Source: Alphaproteobacteria bacterium (GTDB lineage: Bacteria > Pseudomonadota > Alphaproteobacteria > MPNO01 > UBA830). Taken from it: DNA of 64,000 nucleotides. The stretch spans positions 1 to 64,000 of the forward strand of contig JAJEBT010000131.1 of assembly GCA_022822405.1 (NCBI GenBank), written 5' to 3'. The position numbers were made by a program, and so were the translations under genes. The notes below the pieces were generated by a model. The model had not been told where the DNA came from. It did no database searches and saw only the letters and a list, made by a program, of their open reading frames with translations. Below are positions 56,675-64,000 of this stretch, one piece after another; positions within the stretch are counted from its first letter, which is position 1; each line of letters begins with the position of its first letter.

Positions 56675-57853
56675 ATGGCCACATCTGCCGAAACGATTCA
56701 GACCGAGCGCCAGAAGGAGCTTGCGGCAATCATCGACGAGCTCGAGGATCTCAATACTGAAGCGGCGGACCACAGCCTCTGGATTCGTACGCGATGGAAC
56801 TTGCCGAATCAGAAGGCGTGGCATCTCGGCACCTCGGAACGACCCGCTCCAGGACCCTATACCCTGGGCGTGGAATATCCGGCAGCAGAACCCCATGTCT
56901 GGAAATGGCCGCAGATAGAAAAATACCTGATGCAACTCGTCGAGTTGTGTCCGCTTGAGTTGACGGAAAGGCAGTCGGTGCTGCTCACCAATCCGGCCTT
57001 CGGGACCAAGGGCGTCAAGGTGACCAACACGATGCGGATCGCGATCTCGATCTACAAGAAGGGCGACGTGGCCGAATCGCACATGCATACCCCGAATGCC
57101 AGCCGCACCATCATCTCCGAGTCCGGCGGCTACACGATGGTCGAGGGCGAACGCATCTTCCCCCGGCGCGGCGATCTGGTCTTCACGCCGAACGGAACCT
57201 GGCACGGGCACGGCAACGACGACGACACCCCGGTGATCTGGGCCGACACGCTCGATTGGCCCCTTGCCGATTTTCTCGGTCTGGCGTGGGCGCGCAACGA
57301 CGACACCGTCAGCGGCCACAACCGCCAGCCCGAGACCGACTATTCGGCGAAATTCTACGGCCGCGGCGGCCTCCGTCCCATGTTCGACGCGCTTCCGCGC
57401 GGTGAGGGGCGCAAGGTTACGCCGATGTTCCTGTACAAGAGAACCGATATCCGCGATGCCCTCGACGGCATGCGCGGCCATGACGGCGACCCCTACGAGG
57501 GCATCATCGTCGAATGCGTCAACCCGGTCGACGGCGAGCCGGTGTTCTCGACGTTGAGCTACCGCGCTCAGCTGCTGCGGCCGGGCGAACGGACGCAGCC
57601 CAAGCGGCACACCGCTTCGACGATCTATTTCGTGCTCGACGGGTCGGGCCACGTCGAGGTCGACGGCAAGCAGCTGCCATGGGAGCGGAGCGATTTCTTC
57701 GTCGTGCCAAGCCATCGCTGGCGGCATTTCGTCAATTCCGGTTCGGAAGACGTCATCCTTTACAGCTATACCGACGTACCCCTGATCGAGAAGCTCGGCC
57801 ACTATCGTGCACAGGGCGTCGATCGAACGGGAGCTACTGTCGAACTCTGCTGA
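56675..57853 (+). CDS. Gentisate 1,2-dioxygenase
   Basis: A 392-residue bicupin, iron(II)-dependent ring-cleaving enzyme that opens gentisate to maleylpyruvate. The N-terminal cupin holds the iron ligands H136 and H138 (ESHMHTPNASR) and a His in TWHGHG (177-179). The C-terminal cupin has PKRHTASTIYFVLDGSGHVEV. Length fits the family (about 340-390). ATG 56675 has GGAG upstream. Maleylpyruvate isomerase and fumarylpyruvate hydrolase are not adjacent, so the lower pathway must lie elsewhere. Supply of gentisate could come from the nearby ring hydroxylase if it acts on salicylate. Confidence 0.9.
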   Translation: MATSAETIQTERQKELAAIIDELEDLNTEAADHSLWIRTRWNLPNQKAWHLGTSERPAPGPYTLGVEYPAAEPHVWKWPQIEKYLMQLVELCPLELTERQSVLLTNPAFGTKGVKVTNTMRIAISIYKKGDVAESHMHTPNASRTIISESGGYTMVEGERIFPRRGDLVFTPNGTWHGHGNDDDTPVIWADTLDWPLADFLGLAWARNDDTVSGHNRQPETDYSAKFYGRGGLRPMFDALPRGEGRKVTPMFLYKRTDIRDALDGMRGHDGDPYEGIIVECVNPVDGEPVFSTLSYRAQLLRPGERTQPKRHTASTIYFVLDGSGHVEVDGKQLPWERSDFFVVPSHRWRHFVNSGSEDVILYSYTDVPLIEKLGHYRAQGVDRTGATVELC

Positions 57854-58237
57854 GCGCCGAATCCCGTCTCGTCGAGGGCAAGGATCTCGAATCCGGTGCT
57901 GTGATCGATGGGTGCGGCCCGGGACGCGCGACAGGACTCCGTGATTTCGACCTCGATTTCCCCGCCGGATGGCGCGATGAGGCCGAGCCTGGCCGCCACT
58001 TCTGTATCCGCGGGCAGCCGATCCTGATGTAGGCATCCGGCTTCTCGCGCATCGCTGGCGGCGAACGCACGCCGATCCCCTCAAGGATCCCGGTGATGTC
58101 GTGCTTGCCGGTTGCGTCGTCCCGGGTGCTGCCGTCTGACAGCCGAAAGACCTGTACCTGTGCCGGCCGCGCGGTTCCTCCCGGTTCGATCGCCGCTGCG
58201 ACCTGATGTTCAGGGCGTGGCGGCTCGTGCGGGACCG
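57854..58237. other. Intergenic, possible decayed coding segment
   Basis: About 384 bases with no intact gene. On the minus strand, TGKHDITGILEGIGVR in one frame and LPADTEVAARLGLIAPSGGE in another look protein-like and would join if one frame shift is allowed, but I do not recognise the family and no start codon with a ribosome-binding site is present. Confidence 0.3.
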
Positions 58238-58630
58238 CTACCGCCCGTCTTCGAGGACGGCAGTGAACTCGCAGCTCACCAGGTACGGGCTGTTGGGCGT
58301 GCCCGGCGCGGTATGGCGGGCAGGGCGGGATTCGGGATCGGGGAACATCCTGATCCACTCCTTGTTGACCACCGGCCGCTGGTCCGGATCCCGAAGCCAG
58401 AAGGAGACCTTGACGATGTCCTCGGGCGTGCCGCCCGCCTCCTCCATGATCGAACGGATATGCCGGAATATGACCTCGCACTGGCCCTCGAGCGTTTCCG
58501 GCACCGAATTTGTGGTCGAATCCAGGCCCTGAATGACGCCGGTCATCAGTATGTTGCCGACGCGTGCCGCCGCCGGGATCGGGTTGCGGTGCTGATAGCC
58601 TTCGATGTGAATGCTCTGTCGGCGTGCCAT
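58238..58630 (-). CDS. RidA/YjgF family protein
   Basis: A 130-residue Rid-superfamily protein, normally a trimer that hydrolyses reactive imines or, in catabolic clusters, an enamine/imine deaminase. Family features are the start region NPIPAAARVGNILMTGVIQG, the middle ILRHIRS-type helix (IFRHIRSIMEEAGGTPEDIV) and DIVKVSFWLRDPDQRP. The C-terminal Arg that binds carboxylates in RidA is not obvious, so this may be a divergent subgroup. It is divergent from the ring-hydroxylating dioxygenase genes 95 bp away. Confidence 0.85.
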   Translation of the reverse strand: MARRQSIHIEGYQHRNPIPAAARVGNILMTGVIQGLDSTTNSVPETLEGQCEVIFRHIRSIMEEAGGTPEDIVKVSFWLRDPDQRPVVNKEWIRMFPDPESRPARHTAPGTPNSPYLVSCEFTAVLEDGR

Positions 58631-58725
58631 GGACCGTTTCTCCTGTTTTCGCCGCTGTGCGGGCCGGCGGTTCGGCGCAACATTGCCGCTTGTGCTACAT
58701 TGCGCACCTCCAATATGAGGTGATC

Positions 58726-59964
58726 ATGAGCGAGACTCAACACGCTGTCCGCTGGCCTGACGGCGGTGTAAGCCGCGTTCCCTACGGAGTCTACACCGAC
58801 CCCGACATCTACGAGGAGGAACAACGCCGGATCTTCCGCGGGCCGGTGTGGTCCTTCGTCGGGCTGAGCCACGAGATTCCCGAACCGGGCGACTACCGCA
58901 CCGCCTATATCGGCGATACGCCGGTCATCGTGTTGCGCAATCTCGAGGGCGAGATCCGGGTGCTGGTCAATCGCTGTTCGCATCGCGGCAATCTCGTCTG
59001 CATCGCCAAGGCAGGCAAGGCCGAGAATCTCACCTGCGTCTATCACAACTGGCGCTATGACCTCGACGGCAATCTCGACAGCGTTGCCTTCGGCAAGGGT
59101 ATCGGTCGCGCCGGCGGCATGCCTGCCGACTTCGATACCGCGAAGCATGGCCTCGAACGCCTTCGCGCCGAGACCTGGGGCGGTCTCGTCTTCGCCACGT
59201 TTTCCGAGGATGCTCCGCCGCTTGGCGAATTTCTCGGCGCCGAGATGCGCGCCAACATCGATCGGGTACTCGGGCGCGAGATCGTCCTTCTCGGGACCTA
59301 CAACCAGTTCATGCCCAACAACTGGAAGCTCTACATGGAGAATGTCCGGGATTCCTACCATGCGAGCATACTGCACATGTTCCAGGCGACGTTCCGGATC
59401 AACCGTCTGTCGATGAAGGGCGGCATCCGCCTTTCCGATCGCGGATGGCACCATGTCAGCTATTCGGTCGCCGAGACCGACCGCGAGGAGCAGCAGTACA
59501 ACTCGAAACGGCTGCTGTCCGTAAAGGACGGCTACCTCCTCGCCGATCCGAGCCTCGTCGATGGCTGGCGCGAGTTCGACTGCGGCACCACGCTGGCGAT
59601 CCAGTCGATCTATCCGAATTTCGTGGTGCAGCAGATCTACAACTCGATTGCGCTCAGGCTGTGTCTGCCCAAGGGGCCGGAGGAGTGTGAACTCATGTGG
59701 TGGATCCTCGGCTACGCCGACGACAGCGACGAGGAGCGGGAGGCGCGCATCCGCCAGTCGAATCTCGTCGGGCCGGGGGGGCTGATCTCGATGGAGGACG
59801 GTGTCGTCGGCGGCTGGGTCCAGCGCGGCTCGAAACGCGATCCCGAGAAGACCACCATCGTCGAGATGGGTGGCCGTGACGTCGCACCGACTGATGAGGG
59901 GCGTGCGACCGAGGTCTCCATCCGCGGTTTCTGGAGGGGGTATCGCGACCTCATGAGCGTGTGA
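58726..59964 (+). CDS. Aromatic ring-hydroxylating dioxygenase, alpha subunit
   Basis: A 412-residue Rieske non-haem iron oxygenase large subunit. The Rieske ligands are C84-x-H86 (NRCSHRG) and C104-x2-H107 (CVYHNW). The catalytic iron site is NWKLYMENVRDSYHASILH, with bridging D209 and ligands H212 and H217; the third ligand Asp is in LISMEDG. The overall pattern suits the branch acting on aromatic acids such as salicylate, anthranilate or terephthalate. A beta subunit overlaps or follows directly, and a PdxA-family gene comes next, as in tphA2-A3-B. No reductase or ferredoxin gene is nearby. ATG 58726 follows GAGGTGATC. Confidence 0.9.
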   Translation: MSETQHAVRWPDGGVSRVPYGVYTDPDIYEEEQRRIFRGPVWSFVGLSHEIPEPGDYRTAYIGDTPVIVLRNLEGEIRVLVNRCSHRGNLVCIAKAGKAENLTCVYHNWRYDLDGNLDSVAFGKGIGRAGGMPADFDTAKHGLERLRAETWGGLVFATFSEDAPPLGEFLGAEMRANIDRVLGREIVLLGTYNQFMPNNWKLYMENVRDSYHASILHMFQATFRINRLSMKGGIRLSDRGWHHVSYSVAETDREEQQYNSKRLLSVKDGYLLADPSLVDGWREFDCGTTLAIQSIYPNFVVQQIYNSIALRLCLPKGPEECELMWWILGYADDSDEEREARIRQSNLVGPGGLISMEDGVVGGWVQRGSKRDPEKTTIVEMGGRDVAPTDEGRATEVSIRGFWRGYRDLMSV

Positions 59965-60455
59965 GCATGGACGCCCGGGCGGACGCCGATCCCGGTGTCC
60001 GGCGGATCATCGAGGACTTCATCGTCGACTATGCGCACATGATCGACGATGACCGGCTTGAGGAATGGCCGGACTGTTTTACGGATCCGTGCACCTACAG
60101 GATCATCAACCGGGAGAACCATGCCCGGAACCGCGCCATCGGGGTGATGGAGTGCCGAAGCCGGGGAATGCTCCAGGATCGCGTCAAGGCGCTCCGCGAG
60201 GCCAATGTCTACGAGCCGCATTTCTACAGGCATCTCCTGTCGGGCACGCGGATTCTCGGGTGCGACGGCAACGCCTGGCAGGCCGAAACCTCATATACGG
60301 TCATCCGCACCATGCAGGAGGGCGATATGTCGGTCTTCAGCACCGGCAAGTATGTGGACGAGATCGTTCTGGATGCCGATCGTCCGCGCTTCCGCTCCCG
60401 TATCGTGGTTACGGATTCCATGCGCGTACATACCCTTGTCGTCATTCCCCTCTGA
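59961..60455 (+). CDS. Aromatic ring-hydroxylating dioxygenase, beta subunit
   Basis: A 164-residue small subunit with the SnoaL-like fold that stabilises the alpha3-beta3 hexamer. Family segments are DDDRLEEWPDCFTDPCTYRI, GMLQDRVKALREANVYEPHF and the C-terminal VVTDSMRVHTLVVIPL. The first codon is GTG 59961, overlapping the alpha stop as GTGA; ATG 59967 is an alternative start. The match of the DRVKALREANVYEP part to aromatic-acid dioxygenases supports the same substrate class as the alpha subunit. Confidence 0.88.
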   Translation: MSMDARADADPGVRRIIEDFIVDYAHMIDDDRLEEWPDCFTDPCTYRIINRENHARNRAIGVMECRSRGMLQDRVKALREANVYEPHFYRHLLSGTRILGCDGNAWQAETSYTVIRTMQEGDMSVFSTGKYVDEIVLDADRPRFRSRIVVTDSMRVHTLVVIPL

Positions 60456-60476
60456 CAGGCAGGCGGCAACCGGATC

Positions 60477-61436
60477 ATGACGGCAGCGCTTCCGCGCGTC
60501 GCGATCGCGATCGGCGATCCCGCCGGCATCGGTCCCGAAATCGCGCTTCGGGCGGCCGGCGACGAACGCGTGCGGGCGCGGTGCCGTCCGGTCATCGTGG
60601 GCGACTGCGCGGTCTTGTCGCACTATGCGGATCGTCTCGGCCTCGCGGTTCCCGACGAGTTCGTGGATGTAGCGGCGTTCGATGCGTCCCGGCTGACGCC
60701 GGGCAGCAGTTCGGCGGCCTGCGGCGAGGCGATCCTGGCCTATGCCACACGGGCGGTCGACATGGCCATGGCGGGGGAGGCGGATGCCGTCGTGGCCTGT
60801 CCGCAGACCCAGTCCTCGATCGCGGCTGCCGGAATCGCATTTGACGGTTATCCGTCGTTTGTCGCTCGCCGGACAGGCGTAGATCCCGAAACGGTGTTCA
60901 TGATGCTGGTCTCCGACCGCCTGCGCATCGCCCATGTGACGCTGCATCTTGGCCTGCGCTCCGCGCTCGAACGGATCGACCGGCGGCGTGTCCTGTCAGC
61001 GCTTGCGGCGACCGATGCCGCCCTCAGGGGCCTCGGCATTGCGGCGCCGCGCATCGCGGTCTCGGGGCTCAACCCCCATGCCGGCGAGGGCGGCCTGTTC
61101 GGTGACGAGGAGATCGGGACGATCGTGCCCGCGATTGCCGAGGGACGGGAACGGGGAATCGATGCCCATGGCCCCTTCGGCGCCGACACGATGTATCTCG
61201 ACGAGTCCTATGACGCCTATCTCGTGATGCTCCACGATCAGGGCCACATCCCGGCGAAGCTCGTGCAGGGCGGTGGCGTCGCTGCCTTCGCCATTGGCAC
61301 CCCGATCACGTTTTCGTCGGTAGCGCATGGCAGCGCGCTTGATATTGCGGGCCGCGGGCTCGCCGATCCGGCAGCGCTGATCTGGGCACTGGAGCAGGTT
61401 TCCGGATGCGCTGCGCGGGGCGGCGGAGAAACCTGA
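60477..61436 (+). CDS. PdxA-family dehydrogenase, probably aromatic dihydrodiol-type
   Basis: A 319-residue NAD-dependent dehydrogenase of the PdxA family. GDPAGIGPEIALRAAG opens the protein and the three metal His are kept (HVTLHLGLR, LNPHAGEGG, LHDQGH). The PdxA substrate-binding residues are not: where PdxA has a GHT motif, this has GYP (DGYPSF), and the TGPVHK-type motif reads ACPQTQ. It therefore probably does not act on 4-phosphohydroxy-threonine. TphB, the terephthalate dihydrodiol dehydrogenase, is a PdxA-family enzyme encoded after the dioxygenase subunits, as here, so a decarboxylating dihydrodiol dehydrogenase role is the best guess. Confidence 0.8.
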   Translation: MTAALPRVAIAIGDPAGIGPEIALRAAGDERVRARCRPVIVGDCAVLSHYADRLGLAVPDEFVDVAAFDASRLTPGSSSAACGEAILAYATRAVDMAMAGEADAVVACPQTQSSIAAAGIAFDGYPSFVARRTGVDPETVFMMLVSDRLRIAHVTLHLGLRSALERIDRRRVLSALAATDAALRGLGIAAPRIAVSGLNPHAGEGGLFGDEEIGTIVPAIAEGRERGIDAHGPFGADTMYLDESYDAYLVMLHDQGHIPAKLVQGGGVAAFAIGTPITFSSVAHGSALDIAGRGLADPAALIWALEQVSGCAARGGGET

Positions 61437-61679
61437 CTGTTTCCGGCCGGCATGGCCGGAGCAGCCAGCCGGGCTCGCAGGCCGCACCTCAATGCCGGCA
61501 AATGCCGCCTCATCTGCCCCAGACTGGTGCAGATGACAGACACCAGAGTCCCCAACAGGATTGTTGACAACGAAGACGTTGGCAAAGGGCCGTGTTTGGC
61601 TGCTGTTTCTCGTGCCTGCTTCTGCGAAATCGGGATACCGGGCGTCGCGGCCGGACGTCGATGGCCGACCCTGTTTCCG
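61437..61679. other. Convergent intergenic with hairpin
   Basis: No gene was recognised. A 7-bp stem TCCGGCC-GGCAT-GGCCGGA at 61442-61460, just past the PdxA-like stop, is a candidate terminator for the dioxygenase operon, without a clear T tract. Confidence 0.45.
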
Positions 61680-62819
61680 TCAGGACGGTTTCCTGAATTG
61701 CCGGGAGAGTTTCAGGCCCTGGCCCTGATAGTGCGAGCCGATCCCATCTCCATAGATCCGTTTCGGCCGCTCTGCCATGCGTTCGTACCGCAGATGCGCA
61801 ACCAGCTGCCGGTGCTCAAGCAGAAACGGCACATCGTGGGACCGGACTTCCAGCACGCCGCGTGATGCGACCGCGGAGCGGTCCGGGCTCCAGCCGAAAC
61901 CCGGATCGAAGAATCCGGCGTAGTGGACCCGGAACTCGCCGACCAGGGTGTCGTAGGGGACCATCTCGGCGGCGTAGTCCGGGGGTACCGCGATCGCCTC
62001 GCATGTGGCGAGAATGTAGAAATCGCCAGGATTGAGAATCAGGCCGTTGCCGCGGGCGAACAGCGGCTCCCAGTAGTCGGCCGGATCGTGGTGATCGTCC
62101 TGGTCGAGGTCGATGACGCCGGCATGGTGCCGGGCGCGCCACCCGATCTGCCTGTCCGGCCCGTTGCCGGACAGATCGATATGGAGACCGAGTCCGCCAT
62201 GCAGTTCGGTCTCTGCCGGATCGAGATCGCGGTCGAGGAGCGGCGCTTCGTGATGGAGGTCCGGGAGGTCTGTCGCTCCGACTGTCGACATGCCGTTGCG
62301 CAGTCGAAGCTGAGTGAGTCGGGCGCCGGTGCGCACCGAGATGGAAAACGTTCGCGGCGACACCTCGGCATAGAGCGGGCCGCTGTAGCCCCTGTCGATC
62401 AGGTCGAAATGCCGGTTGCGGTCCGAGATTACCCGGGTGAACACGTCGAGACGCCCCGTCGAACTCTTGGGATTGGCGAAGGCGGAGACGTGCTGCGGCA
62501 GGTTCAACCGTTCCAGCAGCGGAATGATGTAGACGCAACCGCGCTCGAGGACGGTGCCGCCGGAAAGGTCGAGACGGTGCATCTCGAAGTCGCGCACCCG
62601 ATCTTCGACGGTGGTGCCGGGGCCGGGAAGGAAGCTTGCCGGAACGCGCCATGCGAATTCGCCGAGTCGGAGATCGAGGCTCGCCGGCTGGATGGACGAG
62701 GTGTCGATCGGCGTTTCGGCAGAAATGGCGCCGCACGCGACCATCTCTTCAAGTGCCTGCGAAGGAAAGATGCCCCGCGGATAGTCCGGGGATGCGGGGT
62801 CGGAGACGGAACCGGGCAT
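61680..62819 (-). CDS. dcd: 2'-deoxycytidine 5'-triphosphate deaminase, long form
   Basis: A 379-residue dCTP deaminase of the long alphaproteobacterial type, in which two dUTPase-like halves are joined; the usual Dcd has about 190 residues. It makes dUTP from dCTP on the way to dTMP. Recognisable parts are SIQPASLDLRLGEFAWRVPA, AFANPKSSTGRLDVFTRVI with YSGPLYAEVSPRTFSI, and in the second half FYILATCEAIAVPPDYAAEM and HYAGFFDPGFGW. The first ATG at 62819 is used; a perfect DnaA-box 9-mer lies 54 bases upstream. Confidence 0.9.
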   Translation of the reverse strand: MPGSVSDPASPDYPRGIFPSQALEEMVACGAISAETPIDTSSIQPASLDLRLGEFAWRVPASFLPGPGTTVEDRVRDFEMHRLDLSGGTVLERGCVYIIPLLERLNLPQHVSAFANPKSSTGRLDVFTRVISDRNRHFDLIDRGYSGPLYAEVSPRTFSISVRTGARLTQLRLRNGMSTVGATDLPDLHHEAPLLDRDLDPAETELHGGLGLHIDLSGNGPDRQIGWRARHHAGVIDLDQDDHHDPADYWEPLFARGNGLILNPGDFYILATCEAIAVPPDYAAEMVPYDTLVGEFRVHYAGFFDPGFGWSPDRSAVASRGVLEVRSHDVPFLLEHRQLVAHLRYERMAERPKRIYGDGIGSHYQGQGLKLSRQFRKPS

Positions 62820-63070
62820 ACGGACAGTTTACGCGAATCGGCGGGGATGTGCCGGTCTTCCGGAGCGCGGACTGTGGATAACAGCGCCGTTTGCGGCCGG
62901 ACACCCGCGGGTTGTCCTGCATCGGGCCTATAACTGCCGCTGATCGCCGTGATGGCCCGCCTGCGCGGGCCCGCGGCAACGCCTGAACGGTCAACCACCC
63001 TTCAACGTTGCATAAGCTGGTCTTGCTGCAGGGCTGATTGCCCGGATGACCGCCTTTCCGGCCATAGCTG
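62820..63070. other. Intergenic upstream of dcd
   Basis: Holds the dcd promoter region and the end of the next minus-strand gene. TGTGGATAA at 62873-62881 is the complement of the DnaA box TTATCCACA. A perfect 7-bp hairpin GGCCCGC-CTGC-GCGGGCC at 62954-62971 could terminate transcription coming from the HigA-ImmA gene. No gene was recognised. Confidence 0.45.
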
Positions 63071-64000
63071 CTAGCTTTTCCAAGCCAATCGAACCTTGAG
63101 ACGGTTTAGATGCGTCCAGGGAAGGACTCCCCTGTGCTGGAGCATGCCGACGATAATGCCGGGGGCGATGCCCTGCTGCTCGGCAAATGCTCTGACGACA
63201 TGCGCACTGCGAGGCGACGTTGCAACAAACTGTTCCCACGCCGACTTGGGGATCAGGATGTTGGATGCCCACTCATTGGCCTCTGCCTCAAGCTCGGCGT
63301 CGCCCCCGTTTGTTTCGTCAACAAAGACGCCTTTCTTGCTATGAAGCAGAATGTGCGCCGCCTCATGGAAGAAGGAAAACCAGAGGTGATCATCCGACTT
63401 GTGCCTGGCGGTCAACTGGATGACAGCCCTCCTGGGCGACAACCACCAGGCCGCACCGCTAAGCGCCGTTCCTGGCAGCGGTCGCACCAACGCCAGTGCG
63501 ACTCCGGCTTCGTTGCACAACTTGCTGGTCTGCTGCAAAGCCTCGGCGACCGGCTCGCGGGTCAGGCCGCGGATGTCCCGCAGCGCGTGTTTGAACCGGC
63601 TCTCGCTGTATTCCGTGCAGTCCTGAAGCTCGGCCTCGATCTCGCCAAGCCGGAGCCACGTGGCCAGTGCAGCCTCATTGCTCTTGAAGCTCCGGGAGTG
63701 CCGGTACGCCACGTTGGCACGGCCGTAGCGAGTATCCCAGGCGTCGACCGAAGCCACTCGAAAGAACGCCAGCAATTTCGATACGGCGTCGACGTTCGAG
63801 ACCGGGCTCTGGAAGCAGCCTCGCTTCACCAGATCCCCGACGGGAAAGGCCTTGACCCATTCTGCCGACGCGGCGGCATTCTCGGCCTCGGCCTCCCGGG
63901 CCCGGTGCAGACGATACTCGGATTCGATCCCGAGCCAGATACTGGCATCGACGCCGAGCACCTTTTCGAATTGCAGTGCGGTTCCCGGCTCGAGCGGCGC
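63071..64000 (-). CDS. HigA-type antitoxin/ImmA-IrrE metallopeptidase, 5' end outside the window
   Basis: The 3' part of a gene, open to the window edge (310 codons seen). The residues at the edge, APLEPGTALQFEKVLGVDAS followed by IWLGIESEYRLHRAREAEA, are the second half of a HigA-like helix-turn-helix antitoxin domain. The C-terminal part is an ImmA/IrrE zinc peptidase with the HEAAH motif in FFHEAAHILLH and the later Glu in ELEAEANEWASNILIP. Such fusions act as antitoxins or as de-repressing proteases. A HigB-like toxin gene, if present, would lie upstream of the gene, outside the window. The GTG at 63961 is an internal codon, not the start. Confidence 0.85.
   Translation of the reverse strand, partial: APLEPGTALQFEKVLGVDASIWLGIESEYRLHRAREAEAENAAASAEWVKAFPVGDLVKRGCFQSPVSNVDAVSKLLAFFRVASVDAWDTRYGRANVAYRHSRSFKSNEAALATWLRLGEIEAELQDCTEYSESRFKHALRDIRGLTREPVAEALQQTSKLCNEAGVALALVRPLPGTALSGAAWWLSPRRAVIQLTARHKSDDHLWFSFFHEAAHILLHSKKGVFVDETNGGDAELEAEANEWASNILIPKSAWEQFVATSPRSAHVVRAFAEQQGIAPGIIVGMLQHRGVLPWTHLNRLKVRLAWKS

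Noticed and set aside
60477-61436. Naming the gene pdxA
   Set aside because: Residues that bind the phosphorylated substrate in PdxA are replaced, and the neighbours are aromatic dioxygenase genes.
1-64000. CRISPR arrays, integrases, phage genes or intact insertion sequences
   Set aside because: No regularly spaced short repeats, recombinase motifs or transposase signatures were seen; the only direct repeats found are the 250-bp pair.

Overview
The window is GC-rich bacterial chromosome that reads as an alphaproteobacterium. The main evidence is the complete fourteen-gene complex I operon (nuoA to nuoN, with nuoC and nuoD separate) followed without a break by birA, coaX, an RNase J gene and a DUF1467 gene. 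That order is familiar from Hyphomicrobiales, Rhodobacterales and Rhodospirillales. The genus cannot be named from sequence alone.

Layout. 1-5.3 kb: a luciferase-like flavin oxidoreductase, a Rieske monooxygenase, a purine/urate-type NCS2 permease and an aldo/keto reductase. 5.5 kb: tRNA-Asp(GTC). 5.6-23.2 kb: the nuo operon, with a good sigma70-type promoter, and its birA-coaX-rnj-DUF1467 tail. 23.5-24.4 kb: a TacA/TacT-like (DUF1778 plus GNAT) toxin-antitoxin pair with its own promoter and operator-like palindrome. 24.4-25.1 kb: a non-coding, locally AT-rich stretch that looks acquired. 25.1-34.4 kb: a methylated-amine and one-carbon block made of heterotetrameric sarcosine oxidase soxBDAG, a convergent dimethylglycine/sarcosine-dehydrogenase-like FAD-GcvT protein, and a DmdA-like GcvT-family demethylase. 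34.4-35.4 kb: non-coding DNA with two copies of a 250-bp direct repeat.

35.4-39 kb: a divergent urate catabolism module (uraD and puuE on minus; uraH and puuD on plus) that would take urate through 5-hydroxyisourate and OHCU to allantoin and allantoate. The NCS2 permease near 3 kb could supply it. 39-41.2 kb: an MFS and an EamA transporter. 41.6-46.6 kb: a TRAP transporter of the TakP type with unusually long membrane subunits, one carrying a roughly 320-residue coiled-coil tail. 46.7-53.6 kb: an ACMSD-like amidohydrolase, a decayed peptide-ABC binding-protein gene, an adenylate-forming ligase with an extra N-terminal helix-turn-helix-like domain translationally coupled to a two-cluster iron-sulfur protein, a 4,5-dihydroxyphthalate-decarboxylase-like protein and a secreted cyclophilin. 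53.6-55.6 kb: tag and a MATE exporter.

55.6-61.4 kb: aromatic-acid genes, comprising a citryl-CoA-lyase-like protein, gentisate 1,2-dioxygenase, a RidA protein, and a ring-hydroxylating dioxygenase alpha-beta pair followed by a PdxA-family dehydrogenase. The last three are in the order tphA2-A3-B. 61.7-64 kb: a long-form dCTP deaminase and the 3' part of a HigA-ImmA-type protein cut by the window end.

The strongest leads are: a Cys34-to-Phe change at a ligand of the N1b cluster in NuoG; the ligase/iron-sulfur/decarboxylase group at 48-53 kb; the sox plus DmdA-like block; the TRAP permease with a coiled-coil tail; the PdxA-like enzyme lacking PdxA substrate residues; and the 250-bp repeats. 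No CRISPR array, rRNA, phage or intact insertion sequence was seen.
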